In this document: piece after piece, positions 35,365-42,395 of the stretch
How positions within the stretch are numbered: position 1 is the first letter of the stretch
How the letters are laid out: each line of letters begins with the position of its first letter
Source: Desulfuromonadales bacterium
Lineage (GTDB): Bacteria > Desulfobacterota > Desulfuromonadia > Geobacterales > Pseudopelobacteraceae
DNA: 42,395 nt
Reading direction: 5' to 3'
Assembly (NCBI GenBank): GCA_013377095.1
Contig: JACAAY010000043.1
Span: 1-42,395 of the forward strand
The notes under the pieces: generated by a model
Told to the model about the DNA's origin: nothing
Database searches by the model: none
Seen by the model: the letters and a program-made list of their open reading frames with translations, nothing else
Translations under genes and position numbers: made by a program

Positions 35365-35679
35365 ATGAAAATATTTGCCACAGTATTCAAAAAAACTCAC
35401 CGACCCAATCCGCCTCAGAATCCATGCGCTGTTGCTTAAGCATGACGAACTGTGCGTCTGTGATGTCATGACTGCCCTTCGATTGCACCAATCCTCAGCC
35501 TCGCGGCACCTGGACTATCTAAAACGGTGCGGGGGCCTGACTGCCAACACGAGATGGAGTCTGGATCTACTACCGCCTCTCAAGCTCCCTCGAAAAAAAC
35601 CTTCCGATCTGCCGGAGTTTTTGAAAGGCGCCTGGAATCTAGTGATACCATTGCTGTGGATCGCGATCAGTTGAAGTAA
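35365..35679 (+). pseudogene. arsR: Frameshifted arsR
   Basis: Read through three frames, this is a complete ArsR repressor: MKIFATVFKK (frame 1), then LTDPIRLRIHALLLKHDELCVCDVMTAL...SSASRHLDYLKRCG with the metal-binding Cys-Val-Cys, then DGVWIYYRLSSSLEKNLPICRSF, and a tail ending DRDQLK at 35679. The first shift is an extra A in a run of seven As (35387-35393), the second lies near the CAACACGAGATGG region (35549-35561), and a third in the tail. The DNA-binding helix and the CVC are intact in the second frame, but no single protein spans all parts. Without ArsR, acr3 and hgcAB may be constitutive or under another regulator. Confidence 0.85.
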
Positions 35680-35778
35680 TTCCTGGTTAATAAAACTCGT
35701 TGCAGGAATGCATGCAGGCGCTTGCCCGGAACATTGAGGAACAGAGGATCACCGTTTGAAAGGGAAGGGCGCGGGGTC

Positions 35779-35944
35779 ATGCGGCTCAACTTCGGTACTC
35801 CCCGGCCATTGCTCGTTGAGCGATTGGGGTGGATCTCCAATGCGCTTGAGTGCCGAAAGGGTAAGGGGGCTGATGCGTGCCATCATGCAGGCCTTTGATC
35901 CCAACCAGACCTTGAATCCGGGCAAAATATTCGATATGGTTTAG
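35779..35944 (+). pseudogene. Debris: 3' ends of patB-like and glcD-like genes
   Basis: One frame from ATG 35779 reads MRLNFGTPRPLLVERLGWIS, like the C-terminus of PatB/MalY-type cysteine-S-conjugate lyases. Another frame ends with LMRAIMQAFDPNQTLNPGKIFDMV at 35944, the conserved C-terminus of GlcD-type FAD-linked oxidases. Neither has its catalytic part. Two different gene ends lie side by side, a sign of deletion or recombination. Confidence 0.55.
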
Positions 35945-35992
35945 CCCGGTCATGGAGCGGCACGTGAATTATATGGCACACAGGGAGGCCAC

Positions 35993-36562
35993 ATGGTGAA
36001 GGAACTTTTACTGAAAAACAGGAGCTATCGCCGGTTTTTTGAAGATTACCGGCTTGAAGAAAATGTGCTGCGCGAACTGGTGGATCTGGCGCGCCTGTCA
36101 TCCAGCGGCGCCAATCTGCAATCGCTGAAATACATGCTCTCCAGCGAGCCGGAGCGCAACAACACGATATTTGCCACCCTGGGGTGGGCCGGGTATCTCA
36201 ATGATTGGGATGGTCCTGTGGAAGGAGAACGGCCCAGCGGCTATATCGTCATGCTGTTTGACACCTCGCTCTCAAAGACCGCCTTCTGGGACCATGGCAT
36301 TGCCGCCCAGAGTATCCTGCTGGGAGCTGTGGAACGTGGTCTGGGGGGCTGCATGTTTGGCAATGTGGCCAGGGACCTGTTGCGGCAGTCCCTGGGAATT
36401 GATGAACGCTATGAAATTCTGATGGTCATCGCCATTGGCAAGCCCAAGGAAGAGGTTCGTCTCGTCCCGCTCGGGCCGGATGGGGACGTGAAGTACTACC
36501 GCGATAGCGCCGGAGTGCACTACGTCCCAAAAAGGTCGCTTGATGAGATAATTCTGGCCTGA
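35993..36562 (+). CDS. Nitroreductase family protein
   Basis: A 189-residue FMN-dependent nitroreductase-fold protein. The N-terminus KNRSYRRFFEDYRLEE has the RxxR-type phosphate-binding site. SGANLQSLKYML and GIAAQSILLGAVERGLGGCMFGNV are typical FMN and dimer regions, and IAIGKPKEEVRLVPLG closes the domain. It reduces nitro groups, quinones or related acceptors using NAD(P)H; the substrate is not deducible. The start is ATG 35993 (GTG alternatives weaker). It is alone, 49 nt after gene debris. Confidence 0.85.
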   Translation: MVKELLLKNRSYRRFFEDYRLEENVLRELVDLARLSSSGANLQSLKYMLSSEPERNNTIFATLGWAGYLNDWDGPVEGERPSGYIVMLFDTSLSKTAFWDHGIAAQSILLGAVERGLGGCMFGNVARDLLRQSLGIDERYEILMVIAIGKPKEEVRLVPLGPDGDVKYYRDSAGVHYVPKRSLDEIILA

Positions 36563-36642
36563 TGAGACGTTACCATCTGGAATGGGTTCCAGTGCAGCTG
36601 TCCGTCACGTAGTCTTAGCCCTCACGCTGAATGTGTAAAACG

Positions 36643-36670
36643 AAAAAAGGCCAGGGTGATGTCCCTGGCC
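36643..36670 (-). terminator. Hairpin with T-run in reverse direction
   Basis: Stem GGCCAGGG/CCCTGGCC, 6-nt loop, and on the reverse strand a run of six Ts follows. It would terminate a leftward transcript, but no leftward gene is near; it may also back up the nitroreductase transcript. Confidence 0.6.
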
Positions 36671-36738
36671 TCCAGTTTCCTGGTCAGCAGCCGTGTGTGG
36701 CGTGGATGAAATGTCTATGAAATTTATGGGATTTTTAT

Positions 36739-36945
36739 ATGTTTGGTGCTGCAAATGTCAATCAAAAAATGGGCGCGCAAACTTTGAGTATTTTCATTCC
36801 TCCCTTTGAGTGGGAAAGAGAAAGCGGGGCAAGTGGCTTGAATGATTTAAAAAATAAACATATTAAGCATTGTTACATGTGCGATATTTTATTACAATCG
36901 CATCGTTTTGGTAAACACCAGAAGATGAAGCAATTAAAGCAATAA
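36739..36945 (+). CDS. Small zinc-finger-like hypothetical protein
   Basis: A 68-residue frame in an A/T-rich stretch unlike its neighbours. The C-terminal part has CYMC then HRFGKH (CxxC-x6-H-x4-H), which could bind zinc. No ribosome binding site is clear before ATG 36739. It may be a transferred small gene or chance. Low confidence. Confidence 0.3.
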   Translation: MFGAANVNQKMGAQTLSIFIPPFEWERESGASGLNDLKNKHIKHCYMCDILLQSHRFGKHQKMKQLKQ

Positions 36946-37033
36946 TAGATTGTCATATCACTACGTTGACCTCGATAAAACTGCACGATGCGATCGGTAA
37001 AAAAATGGAAGGCATGGAAGGCATGGGGGGGCA

Positions 37034-37079
37034 TTGCTTGCTAATTTTGTATTGCGACAATTAGAAAAATAGCAAGCAA
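37034..37079. repeat. 10-bp perfect inverted repeat
   Basis: TTGCTTGCTA and TAGCAAGCAA flank 26 A/T-rich bases. It lies just after the stop of the leftward fragment below and may be its terminator; the same TTGCTTGCTA-like motif (CGCTTGCTA) recurs near 37313. Confidence 0.5.
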
Positions 37080-37093
37080 CGTTCCTCAAGACT

Positions 37094-37317
37094 CTACGGA
37101 TAATCGTAACCCCGGCTGTCGGTATGGTTGATGATCAGCCAGAGACCGGACAGGATAAACGTGACCACCTTGAACAGCAGGGTTGGGTAGCCGAAACCGT
37201 TGACGGTCAGGCTGCCGACGGCGCACATGGCGCCCACAAACAGGTTGCAAATGCTGTTCGCAGCTGCAAACTCCTCATTCTCAGTCAGGGTGTTGATGTC
37301 CTCACCTGTTTTCGCTT
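37094..37317 (-). pseudogene. 3' fragment of a membrane protein gene
   Basis: A leftward open frame without any start codon. It begins after an in-frame TAG and reads EDINTLTENEEFAAANSICNL..., then a membrane helix (PTLLFKVVTFILSGLWLII) and ends NHTDSRGYDYP. Codon use and hydrophobic segments look real. The 5' part is missing. Family not recognised. Confidence 0.45.
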
Positions 37318-37405
37318 GCTAAAAAATGTCATTTGGGTTGTTCTCGGGTGAAACGTATGCGGCAGCATCACGAGCCTGTTTGATTTCTTCTGAAAGAGTT
37401 CTTCT

Positions 37406-38038
37406 ATGGCTGATACATCCCTGGCTACCCGCCTTATTGAAACACTTCCGGCCGGGCTGCCGGGACTTTTCAATCCCTGGCAAGACCATTGCCCCCATGA
37501 TGCAGATTCCAATGGCCCGGCTGAGAAGCGGGAACGTCTCGCTCGTCACCTGGATTGCGATCCCGCCCTGATCCTCGTCGGAGAAGCTCCGGGATATCAG
37601 GGCTGCCGCTACAGTGGCATCGCTTTTACGAGTGAACGACTGCTCATCGAAGGTGTCATCCCACGTATAGCCGCATTGCCACATCGTCTCTCCACGCGCA
37701 GGTTACCCTTTTCGGAGCCATCGGCCACGATCGTCTGGAAGACACTTTTCCGCCTGGGCATTGCCGAACGCACTATTCTCTGGAACGCATTACAGCTCCA
37801 TCCCCATCGTCCCGGTGATCCGTGGTCGAACCGGACTCCCACAGCCGATGAACTGCTTCTCGGCGCATCCGCTCTGCAATTCCTGATTGCGTCATTCCCT
37901 TGCTCCAGAATTGTTGCTGTCGGCAGGAAAGCTGAACAGCTGATGATGGCAATGAATGTTACGCCGGCTGCCACCGTGCGGCATCCTGCAAATGGCGGTG
38001 CAACTGCTTTTGCAGCAGGCATAGAAGTTTTGATGTAA
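37406..38038 (+). CDS. Uracil-DNA glycosylase superfamily protein
   Basis: A 210-residue protein of the UDG-like superfamily. Motif A is ILVGEAPGYQGCRYSGIAFTSE (GEAPG with the following loop), and the second motif is RHPANGG near residue 190 (HPS-like). The LNALQLHPH-like segment (TILWNALQLHPHRPGDP) carries the asparagine strand. It lacks the cysteine set of family 4/5 Fe-S enzymes, so it belongs to the plain UDG-like (COG1573-type) group. It may remove damaged bases or bind DNA; the substrate is unknown. ATG 37406 follows AAAGAG. Confidence 0.8.
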   Translation: MADTSLATRLIETLPAGLPGLFNPWQDHCPHDADSNGPAEKRERLARHLDCDPALILVGEAPGYQGCRYSGIAFTSERLLIEGVIPRIAALPHRLSTRRLPFSEPSATIVWKTLFRLGIAERTILWNALQLHPHRPGDPWSNRTPTADELLLGASALQFLIASFPCSRIVAVGRKAEQLMMAMNVTPAATVRHPANGGATAFAAGIEVLM

Positions 38039-38074
38039 GGAAGCTTGGCTAACGGTACAGTGGTCTGTCTTGAG

Positions 38075-38083
38075 TTATCCACA
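38075..38083 (+). promoter_or_regulatory. DnaA-box consensus (single)
   Basis: TTATCCACA matches the strict DnaA box. It is a single copy, 130 nt before the ihfB-like gene, so an origin is not implied. Confidence 0.3.
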
Positions 38084-38111
38084 TTTTTTCTGGATAAATC
38101 TGTGAACGGAG

Positions 38112-38187
38112 TGAAGCAAGTCAGGAAAACAACATCACTCTTTCTGGAATGATCAAAAAATAATCAGGGGTGTTGTCAAGGCAAAAC
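38112..38187 (+). repeat. 76-bp dispersed repeat, copy B
   Basis: The partner of copy A (16361-16436), in the same orientation. It ends 17 nt before the ATG of the ihfB-like pseudogene, so it may contain the promoter or leader of that gene. Confidence 0.75.
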
Positions 38188-38204
38188 CGTGTGGAGAGCT
38201 AAAA

Positions 38205-38520
38205 ATGACAAAATCCGGATTGATTGAAAAACGTGCCAAGGATAAAAGCCTCACCCATGCAGTTGCCGAGCAGGTCGTCATGGAATTGTTCAAAGGCTAT
38301 GGCTGATACCCTGATCTCCGTTGACAGGATAGAGATCAGGGGCTTCGGCAGCTTTGAGAATCGGGATTATGGCGGCCGTAACGGCAGGAATCTCAAGATC
38401 GGCGATGATGTTGTCGTCGCTGCCAAAAATCGCCCCTTCTTCAAGGTGGGCAGGGATCTGATAGAACGGACCTTGTTATGCATGATTTGGCAAATTCGAA
38501 GAAAACATGGTTTGCTGTGA
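38205..38520 (+). pseudogene. ihfB: Frameshifted IHF beta-like gene
   Basis: ATG 38205 (GGAGAG upstream) opens MTKSGLIEKRAKDKS...AVAEQVVMELFKG and stops at 38304-38306. The next frame continues with MADTLISVDRIEIRGFGSFENRDYGGRNGRN...FFKVGRDL, the DNA-binding arm of HU/IHF beta proteins. A one-base insertion near 38297 explains the break. The tail after ERT is unlike normal IHF. IHF beta bends DNA with IHF alpha; this copy would make only a short N-terminal piece unless frameshifting occurs. Confidence 0.8.
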
Positions 38521-38610
38521 CGGCAATAATGTTTCTAACGGGGATTATCCTCTATCATGTGGCAATTCTTGATGTTGTGATTCTCAATTCCTACTGTTAA
38601 TCCCGTTTGT

Positions 38611-39414
38611 TCATCTCCACGTTGCATTTACTGTTTTTCGGGTCGGAATACGTGCGTATTCGAACTCAGGGTAACCAAGCACCAATCCGCCGTACATGAT
38701 ATGCCCTGGCGGCAGGTTCAGGGCATCATAGAGCTCTTCGTATTTGTTGGCCGCCTGGAACAGAAATCCCGCCCAGCAGGTGCCAAGACCAAAGGAAAGG
38801 GCGGCCAGCTCCAAGGTGGTCAGAGCGATGATGGACGAATAATTGGCCGCCGGATCGTTGGCCTTGCCATGGGCGATGATCAGATGCGGCGCGTTGCGCA
38901 GAATCGGGTCTTCTCCTCGCTCCCAGGCTTTCAGCATTCCCTTGATACCCGGCGCTCCCTGGGCAAGCAACGTGTACAGCCAATCGACCGTGATCGACGT
39001 GAGCTGCTCGAGCTCCGCAGGGTCGAGGTACACCTGCCATTGGACCTGCTGGACATTCATACCGGTCGGCGCATAGCGGACAATATCCAGCAATTTTTCG
39101 ATAATGGAGCGGTCAACCTGATCTGGGCGGTAGCGTCTTATTGAGCGGCGCCCCTTAACGAGTTGCTCCATCTTTTCCACAGGGGGCCGCCAATCGGACG
39201 CCAGGTCCATGCACTCCTCCGGCGCCATCCGGCAGTGGCTCAGGGCGGCTGTGGGACAGGCTGCGACGCAGTGTCCGCACGTGATGCAGCGTTTTTCGAT
39301 TTTCTCCACCGTTTCCGGGAAACGCTCCCCGACGACGACAATTCCGACCGGGCAGGCAATCGCGCACAGACCGCACTGCGTGCATTTCAGATGGTTAATT
39401 TCTATGAGTCCCAT
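38611..39414 (-). CDS. Ferredoxin-nitroreductase fusion protein
   Basis: A 267-residue protein. Residues about 10-60 form a 2[4Fe-4S] ferredoxin (CTQCGLCAIACP and CITCGHCVAACP); from about residue 85 follows a nitroreductase domain (GRRSIRRYRPDQVDRSIIEKLL, APTGMNVQQVQWQVY, FGLGTCWAGF). Such fusions in anaerobes take electrons from Fe-S donors to reduce FMN-bound substrates. ATG 39414 was chosen because it has GGGGAAG upstream and the ferredoxin motif begins directly after it. The longer frame from 39582 overlaps the neighbouring gene. Confidence 0.9.
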   Translation of the reverse strand: MGLIEINHLKCTQCGLCAIACPVGIVVVGERFPETVEKIEKRCITCGHCVAACPTAALSHCRMAPEECMDLASDWRPPVEKMEQLVKGRRSIRRYRPDQVDRSIIEKLLDIVRYAPTGMNVQQVQWQVYLDPAELEQLTSITVDWLYTLLAQGAPGIKGMLKAWERGEDPILRNAPHLIIAHGKANDPAANYSSIIALTTLELAALSFGLGTCWAGFLFQAANKYEELYDALNLPPGHIMYGGLVLGYPEFEYARIPTRKTVNATWR

Positions 39415-39545
39415 GATTACTTCCCCGTGTTTTTCTGTTGTAAGACCGAGTTGAATTGAATCAGGCTGGAATGGTTTTGGCTCTTCGCCTGGGGGCTGGA
39501 GATTGCCATATGTGAATTGCTGGCACATGCTACGATTTTGTGTAA

Positions 39546-40325
39546 TCAGGTTCCGATTGACGGTGTTACGCAAACCGGGCACTGGCTGTAGCAGCGGAAA
39601 CAGGCATACTGGAAACCGATAAAACCCGCCTGGTAGATGCTCATGTATTCGGGACTCTGCAGCATGGCTTTCCGCTCGTCAGGCGATGCTTCGCCGAAGC
39701 GCATCCAGAACTTGATGTTGGTTCTTAGTCCATAGGGCTGGCTGTTCATGATGCATTTCATCATGTCGGTTTGGCCCGGCACATTCAATGCGCCTCCTGG
39801 GCACGCCTTTACACAGATTCCGCAATCGGTGCAAGGGCTGTTTTCAACTGGGGGATCAGAGGCCAGCGGGAGTTTCGTGAGTATCGCACTGAATATGACA
39901 CGGGTTCCAAAACGCGGATGAACAACCAGGTTATGGCGGCCAAAGGCTCCCAGACCTGCCGCTACAGCGGCGTGGCGTAGCGAAACCTCCCCTGTGCCAG
40001 CTTTTTCCCTGCTGCTGAAATCCATCGGATAGGATGTGGGAACGGTCATGACCGGGGAGTTGAATTCCCGTTCGATGAAGCGTCCCACCCGATAGTTTGC
40101 CGAGCGTGAATACTCCATGAGGTCGAGCCTTGCGTTCATGGCCAGTTGGGGACTTGGGCTTTCACAGGCGGACAGCTCTTTGAAGACCATCACAACCATC
40201 GATTTTGCTCCGGGAAACAAAGAGTCGATTATTGGCGATTTCGGGCTTTGGTAGTCGCTTGCCGCTGCGAATCCAACATCTTCAATCCCCAAGCCGAGAA
40301 CATAATCGCGGATACGTTCTTTCAT
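39546..40325 (-). CDS. QueG-like Fe-S oxidoreductase
   Basis: A 259-residue protein of the epoxyqueuosine reductase-like family. The N-terminal half has the catalytic-domain landmarks (GIEDVGFAAASDY, SANYRVGRFIEREF, RHAAVAAGLGAFGRHNLVVHPRFGTR), followed by a ferredoxin pair: CTDCGICVKACPGGAL and CFRCYSQCPVC. True QueG is longer (about 350 or more) and binds cobalamin; this shorter member may do a different reduction. It is 131 nt upstream of the ferredoxin-nitroreductase and on the same strand, so they may be co-transcribed. Confidence 0.8.
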   Translation of the reverse strand: MKERIRDYVLGLGIEDVGFAAASDYQSPKSPIIDSLFPGAKSMVVMVFKELSACESPSPQLAMNARLDLMEYSRSANYRVGRFIEREFNSPVMTVPTSYPMDFSSREKAGTGEVSLRHAAVAAGLGAFGRHNLVVHPRFGTRVIFSAILTKLPLASDPPVENSPCTDCGICVKACPGGALNVPGQTDMMKCIMNSQPYGLRTNIKFWMRFGEASPDERKAMLQSPEYMSIYQAGFIGFQYACFRCYSQCPVCVTPSIGT

Positions 40326-40819
40326 GGTTCTCTCCTCTGTTTATTAGTTGTCCTTCCTGGTTACTTGTAAATAAGTTTTTTAAATCACTTCTACGCAGGC
40401 ATTTGCCACCAAACCTGCTAACGTCTGGCCAATCTTTATCTGTCATGCTGCTTTCGGTAAGCATCTGATGCCTTCGCCCTGTATTCCGGGTCCAAAACAG
40501 CCGTTGCAATACGTTACAGGCGGCAGGATTCCTGTTGCCGGATCTCCAGCGGTTGATCAGTCCCGGTTCGCGGATCAGCGGGCGACAGAGCGAAGCGTGA
40601 TCGGCCAAACCTGGGTAACCGCTTCTTCAGCCACTTCGGGAGAGCGAATGCCCCCACCAGCATTAACGGCATTTTGTTTTTTCTTTAAAGCGCCGCGCCG
40701 CTTCCCGGTAATAGACCTCTTGCTCCCGCGTCTTCGGAGTTCCGATCCTGCAGCAGGAACAGGCTCCCGAGGCATACAAAGCTGTAAAATAGACCGATCT
40801 ACGTATATGTGATCAAAAA
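40326..40819. other. Gap with two tiny leftward frames
   Basis: No full gene. Two overlapping short frames read leftward: 40663-40779 (38 aa, TTG start, GACSCCRIGTPKTREQEVYY...) and 40514-40672 (52 aa, MPLMLVGAFALPKWLKK...). Their composition looks coding, so they may be small genes or debris. Confidence 0.3.
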
Positions 40820-41416
40820 TTATTTTTGTTTCAATTGAGCCAGGAAAACATCGAAATAGAGAAAAATGAAATTTTTTAGTGGCTCGGAAGATTTTTTTAC
40901 TTTTGCACGCAATAGAGCTCCCTGCAGTGACAGGATCATGTTTTCGGCCAGCATTTCCGCGTCTAAACTTTCAGGAATTGAGCCGTCTTGCCTGGCTTCA
41001 AGAATCACGGAGGCCAGTGCATCCGACCAACTCTGCAAGGCGCTTTCAAGGCGCTGCCTGAGGACGTCGTTGCTATCCGCCATTTCCAGGCTCAGATTGC
41101 CGATCAGGCATCCTCCACTACAGTTGTTCTTCTCGAAAATATCGATCATTTGCTCGAAGCTCTTTCTGATGCGCTCAAGGGGCTTCAGAGCGTTATCCTC
41201 CAGAGAGTCCTGTATAACGTCCGTCATTTTGCCTGCGAATGCGTCAATCATTGCCAGACCGAACTCCTCTTTGCTGGAAAAGAAGTTGTAAAAAGAACCT
41301 TTGGGAATCTTGGCATGCTTTAAAACCTTCTCGACACCAGTCGCATTGTATCCTTGCTTCAGGACGAGTTCTAATCCCGCCTCGATAAGCATATCTTTAC
41401 TGTGTATTTTTCTCAT
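40820..41416 (-). CDS. TetR family transcription regulator
   Basis: A 198-residue regulator. The N-terminal helix-turn-helix is MLIEAGLELVLKQGYNATGVEKVLKHAKIPKGSFYNFFSSKEEF. The C-terminal part (CSGGCLIGNLSLEMADSNDVLRQRL) resembles the NemR/AcrR subgroup that responds to electrophiles or oxidised cysteines; C102/C106-type cysteines are present. Upstream of the start lies TTAGACCGGTCAA, a likely own operator. The nearest potential targets are the nitroreductase and QueG-like genes downstream on the same strand. Confidence 0.85.
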   Translation of the reverse strand: MRKIHSKDMLIEAGLELVLKQGYNATGVEKVLKHAKIPKGSFYNFFSSKEEFGLAMIDAFAGKMTDVIQDSLEDNALKPLERIRKSFEQMIDIFEKNNCSGGCLIGNLSLEMADSNDVLRQRLESALQSWSDALASVILEARQDGSIPESLDAEMLAENMILSLQGALLRAKVKKSSEPLKNFIFLYFDVFLAQLKQK

Positions 41417-41867
41417 GGATATGGATTAGACCGGTCAATGTGATGTGTCAAGTTTTTTGTCAAAAAAGAGGGATAAATTGATATCAATCGTTTAATGCTA
41501 TTCTCATTTTAGGGAAATATTTTGCCGAGCGTAACGCTCGGGATAGGCGCCAGGTCAGGCTTGTATTGTTGCATATATACCGCTCAATAGGGGGCTTGCC
41601 TCAACTTCTCACAGGTCCATAAAATGAAGCAGTCTTCGATGTCCCGCTTCATCGTCCAGGAACATGACGTCACCCCTCTCTACCGGGACTTCCATCTCGA
41701 ACATAAAGGCGTCCTGAATTTTTTCAGTTAATGAAGGGAACCGGCAGGGAAGGGCGTCTGATAAAGGGGAAGGAACCGAGTGGTTGAACCGTCTGAGTCA
41801 GATGAATGAATGGACTTTCATCAGAGCTGAGTATATAAAAGATCGAAAATTCAATCGGGGAGGGTGT
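41417..41867. other. Gap with TetR operator and a small leftward frame
   Basis: It holds the TetR operator (41426-41438), a leftward 31-codon frame at 41609-41704 (MFEMEVPVERGDVMFLDDEA..., coding-like, unrecognised) and the HU promoter. Nothing else seen. Confidence 0.35.
41426..41438. promoter_or_regulatory. Putative TetR operator
   Basis: TTAGACCGGTCAA is a near-perfect palindrome (core GACCGGTC) 10 nt before the tetR start codon, and TTGACA (41447-41452 complement) lies next to it as a possible -35 box. NemR-type regulators bind similar GACC..GGTC sites. Confidence 0.55.
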
Positions 41868-42182
41868 ATGAACAAATCTGATCTCGTAGCAAAGATTGCG
41901 GAAGGCGCCGAACTGACCAAGACCCAAGCGGAAAAAGCTCTCAACACCTTTATCGCTGAAACCATTGCCGCTCTGAAAGCCGGCGACAAGATAAGCCTGG
42001 TCGGTTTCGGCACCTTCAGCGCGGTGGCCCGCGCCGCCCGCACCGGCAGAAACCCCCAGACCGGCAAAGCCATCAAGATTGCCGCCAAGACCAACGGTAA
42101 ATTCACACCGGGCAAAGCCCTCAAGGATCTGAACCCCAAGCCGGTCAAGGCAGCGGCAAAGGCACTGGCCAAGAAGAAGTAG
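41868..42182 (+). CDS. hup: HU family DNA-binding protein
   Basis: A 104-residue HU protein. It has MNKSDLVAKIAEGAELTKTQAEKALN at the start, the GDKISLVGFGTFSAV beta hinge and the conserved RTGRNPQTGKAIKI DNA-binding arm (about residues 55-70). A lysine/alanine-rich tail (AAAKALAKKK) extends beyond the usual 90 residues. It binds and bends DNA without sequence specificity. ATG 41868 follows GGGGAGGG. The frame extends upstream to 41784, but the Shine-Dalgarno decides for 41868. Confidence 0.95.
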   Translation: MNKSDLVAKIAEGAELTKTQAEKALNTFIAETIAALKAGDKISLVGFGTFSAVARAARTGRNPQTGKAIKIAAKTNGKFTPGKALKDLNPKPVKAAAKALAKKK

Positions 42183-42190
42183 ATACACCA

Positions 42191-42217
42191 ACGGGGAACT
42201 CGACCGCAGTTCCCCGT
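42191..42217 (+). terminator. Hairpin after the HU gene
   Basis: A perfect 10-bp stem (ACGGGGAACT/AGTTCCCCGT) with a 7-nt loop, 8 nt after the stop; no long T-run. Confidence 0.55.
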
Positions 42218-42357
42218 TACTTCTGATGGCCACCTCTAGCGAGCCCCCCAATCCCACTGCAATTTTCTGCGATCGAAGATACTATGCCACCTGCTGGGAT
42301 CGTGATACTTCGGCATCGTGACTTGAATTAACCATAGCAACGAGGTGACAACAGGAC

Positions 42358-42395
42358 ATGACCAAGGCAGATATCGTTGAAAAAATAATGATCGG
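42358..42395 (+). CDS. HU/IHF family gene, cut by the window end
   Basis: ATG 42358 opens MTKADIVEKIM, the classic IHF alpha/HU N-terminus, after AGGTGACAACAGG. Only 12 codons are visible. With the intact HU and the broken ihfB, it is the third family member in 4.2 kb. Confidence 0.6.
   Translation, partial: MTKADIVEKIMI

Noticed and set aside
38075..38083. DnaA box as part of a replication origin
   Set aside because: Only one strict box, with no AT-rich unwinding region or dnaA/dnaN genes nearby.
38304..38306. TGA in the ihfB-like gene as a second selenocysteine codon
   Set aside because: The frame after it does not continue the protein; the rest of IHF beta is in another frame, so this is a frameshift.
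1..42395. tRNA or rRNA genes
   Set aside because: No cloverleaf with GTTCRANNC arm or rRNA sequence was recognised by eye; a tRNAscan run would settle it.

Overview
The window looks like chromosome of an anaerobic, metal-cycling bacterium of the Geobacter/Pelobacter type (Desulfuromonadota). The reasons are the style of the genes: many orphan PAS-domain hybrid histidine kinases, an MCP fused to bacteriohemerythrin, ferredoxin-nitroreductase and QueG-like Fe-S proteins, ACR3 arsenite efflux, and an unmistakable hgcAB pair (mercury methylation). The species cannot be named from sequence alone. No tRNA, rRNA, CRISPR or complete insertion sequence was seen.

Layout. (1) 1-2.5 kb: four small, mostly membrane-protein genes separated by two 67-nt attC-like sites. 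This looks like a piece of an integron cassette array; no integrase is in view. (2) 2.6-13.4 kb: a secreted DUF1554 protein with a collagen-like stretch, then a two-armed gene block. The leftward arm is DUF1499 lipoprotein > CFA-type methyltransferase > SOUL protein > cupin. The rightward arm is chalcone-isomerase-like > small membrane protein > DUF1295 > DUF2177 > FAD amine oxidase-like > DUF1365 > CFA-type methyltransferase > lipocalin > DUF2878. In other bacteria such genes group together as a membrane-lipid modification / oxidative stress set. (3) 13.5-30.2 kb: a signalling island with three hybrid histidine kinases, a CarH/LitR-like MerR regulator carrying both B12-binding signatures, an HDOD-GGDEF protein, a PhnD-like binding protein, a PAS protein with paired cysteines and an MCP-hemerythrin. 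(4) 30.7-36.6 kb: orphan sulfate-binding protein, NUDIX hydrolase, then the leftward operon acr3-hgcA-hgcB, a frameshifted divergent arsR, gene debris and a nitroreductase. (5) 36.7-42.4 kb: a UDG-like protein, a frameshifted ihfB-like gene, a ferredoxin-nitroreductase, a QueG-like Fe-S protein, a TetR regulator, an intact HU gene and the start of another HU/IHF gene at the edge.

The most important observation is in hgcA. The annotated-looking start is a TTG without a ribosome binding site. The reading frame continues upstream to an ATG with a good ribosome binding site, 18 nt after the acr3 stop, and is interrupted only by one in-frame TGA that follows a cysteine codon (Cys-TGA). Exactly 11 nt after this TGA is a perfect 6-bp hairpin with a 5-nt loop (CGGGA), which fits the bacterial SECIS pattern. 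I propose, as a testable inference, that this HgcA is a selenoprotein with an N-terminal Cys-Sec pair. Its partner HgcB lacks the usual C-terminal cysteine pair, so the Hg-binding thiol/selenol site may have moved from HgcB to HgcA.

Gene decay is common: arsR, ihfB, a DUF523 gene, and 3' fragments of patB-, glcD- and membrane-protein-like genes are all broken. A 76-bp repeat (about 89% identical) occurs at 16.36 kb and 38.11 kb, the second copy just upstream of the broken ihfB.
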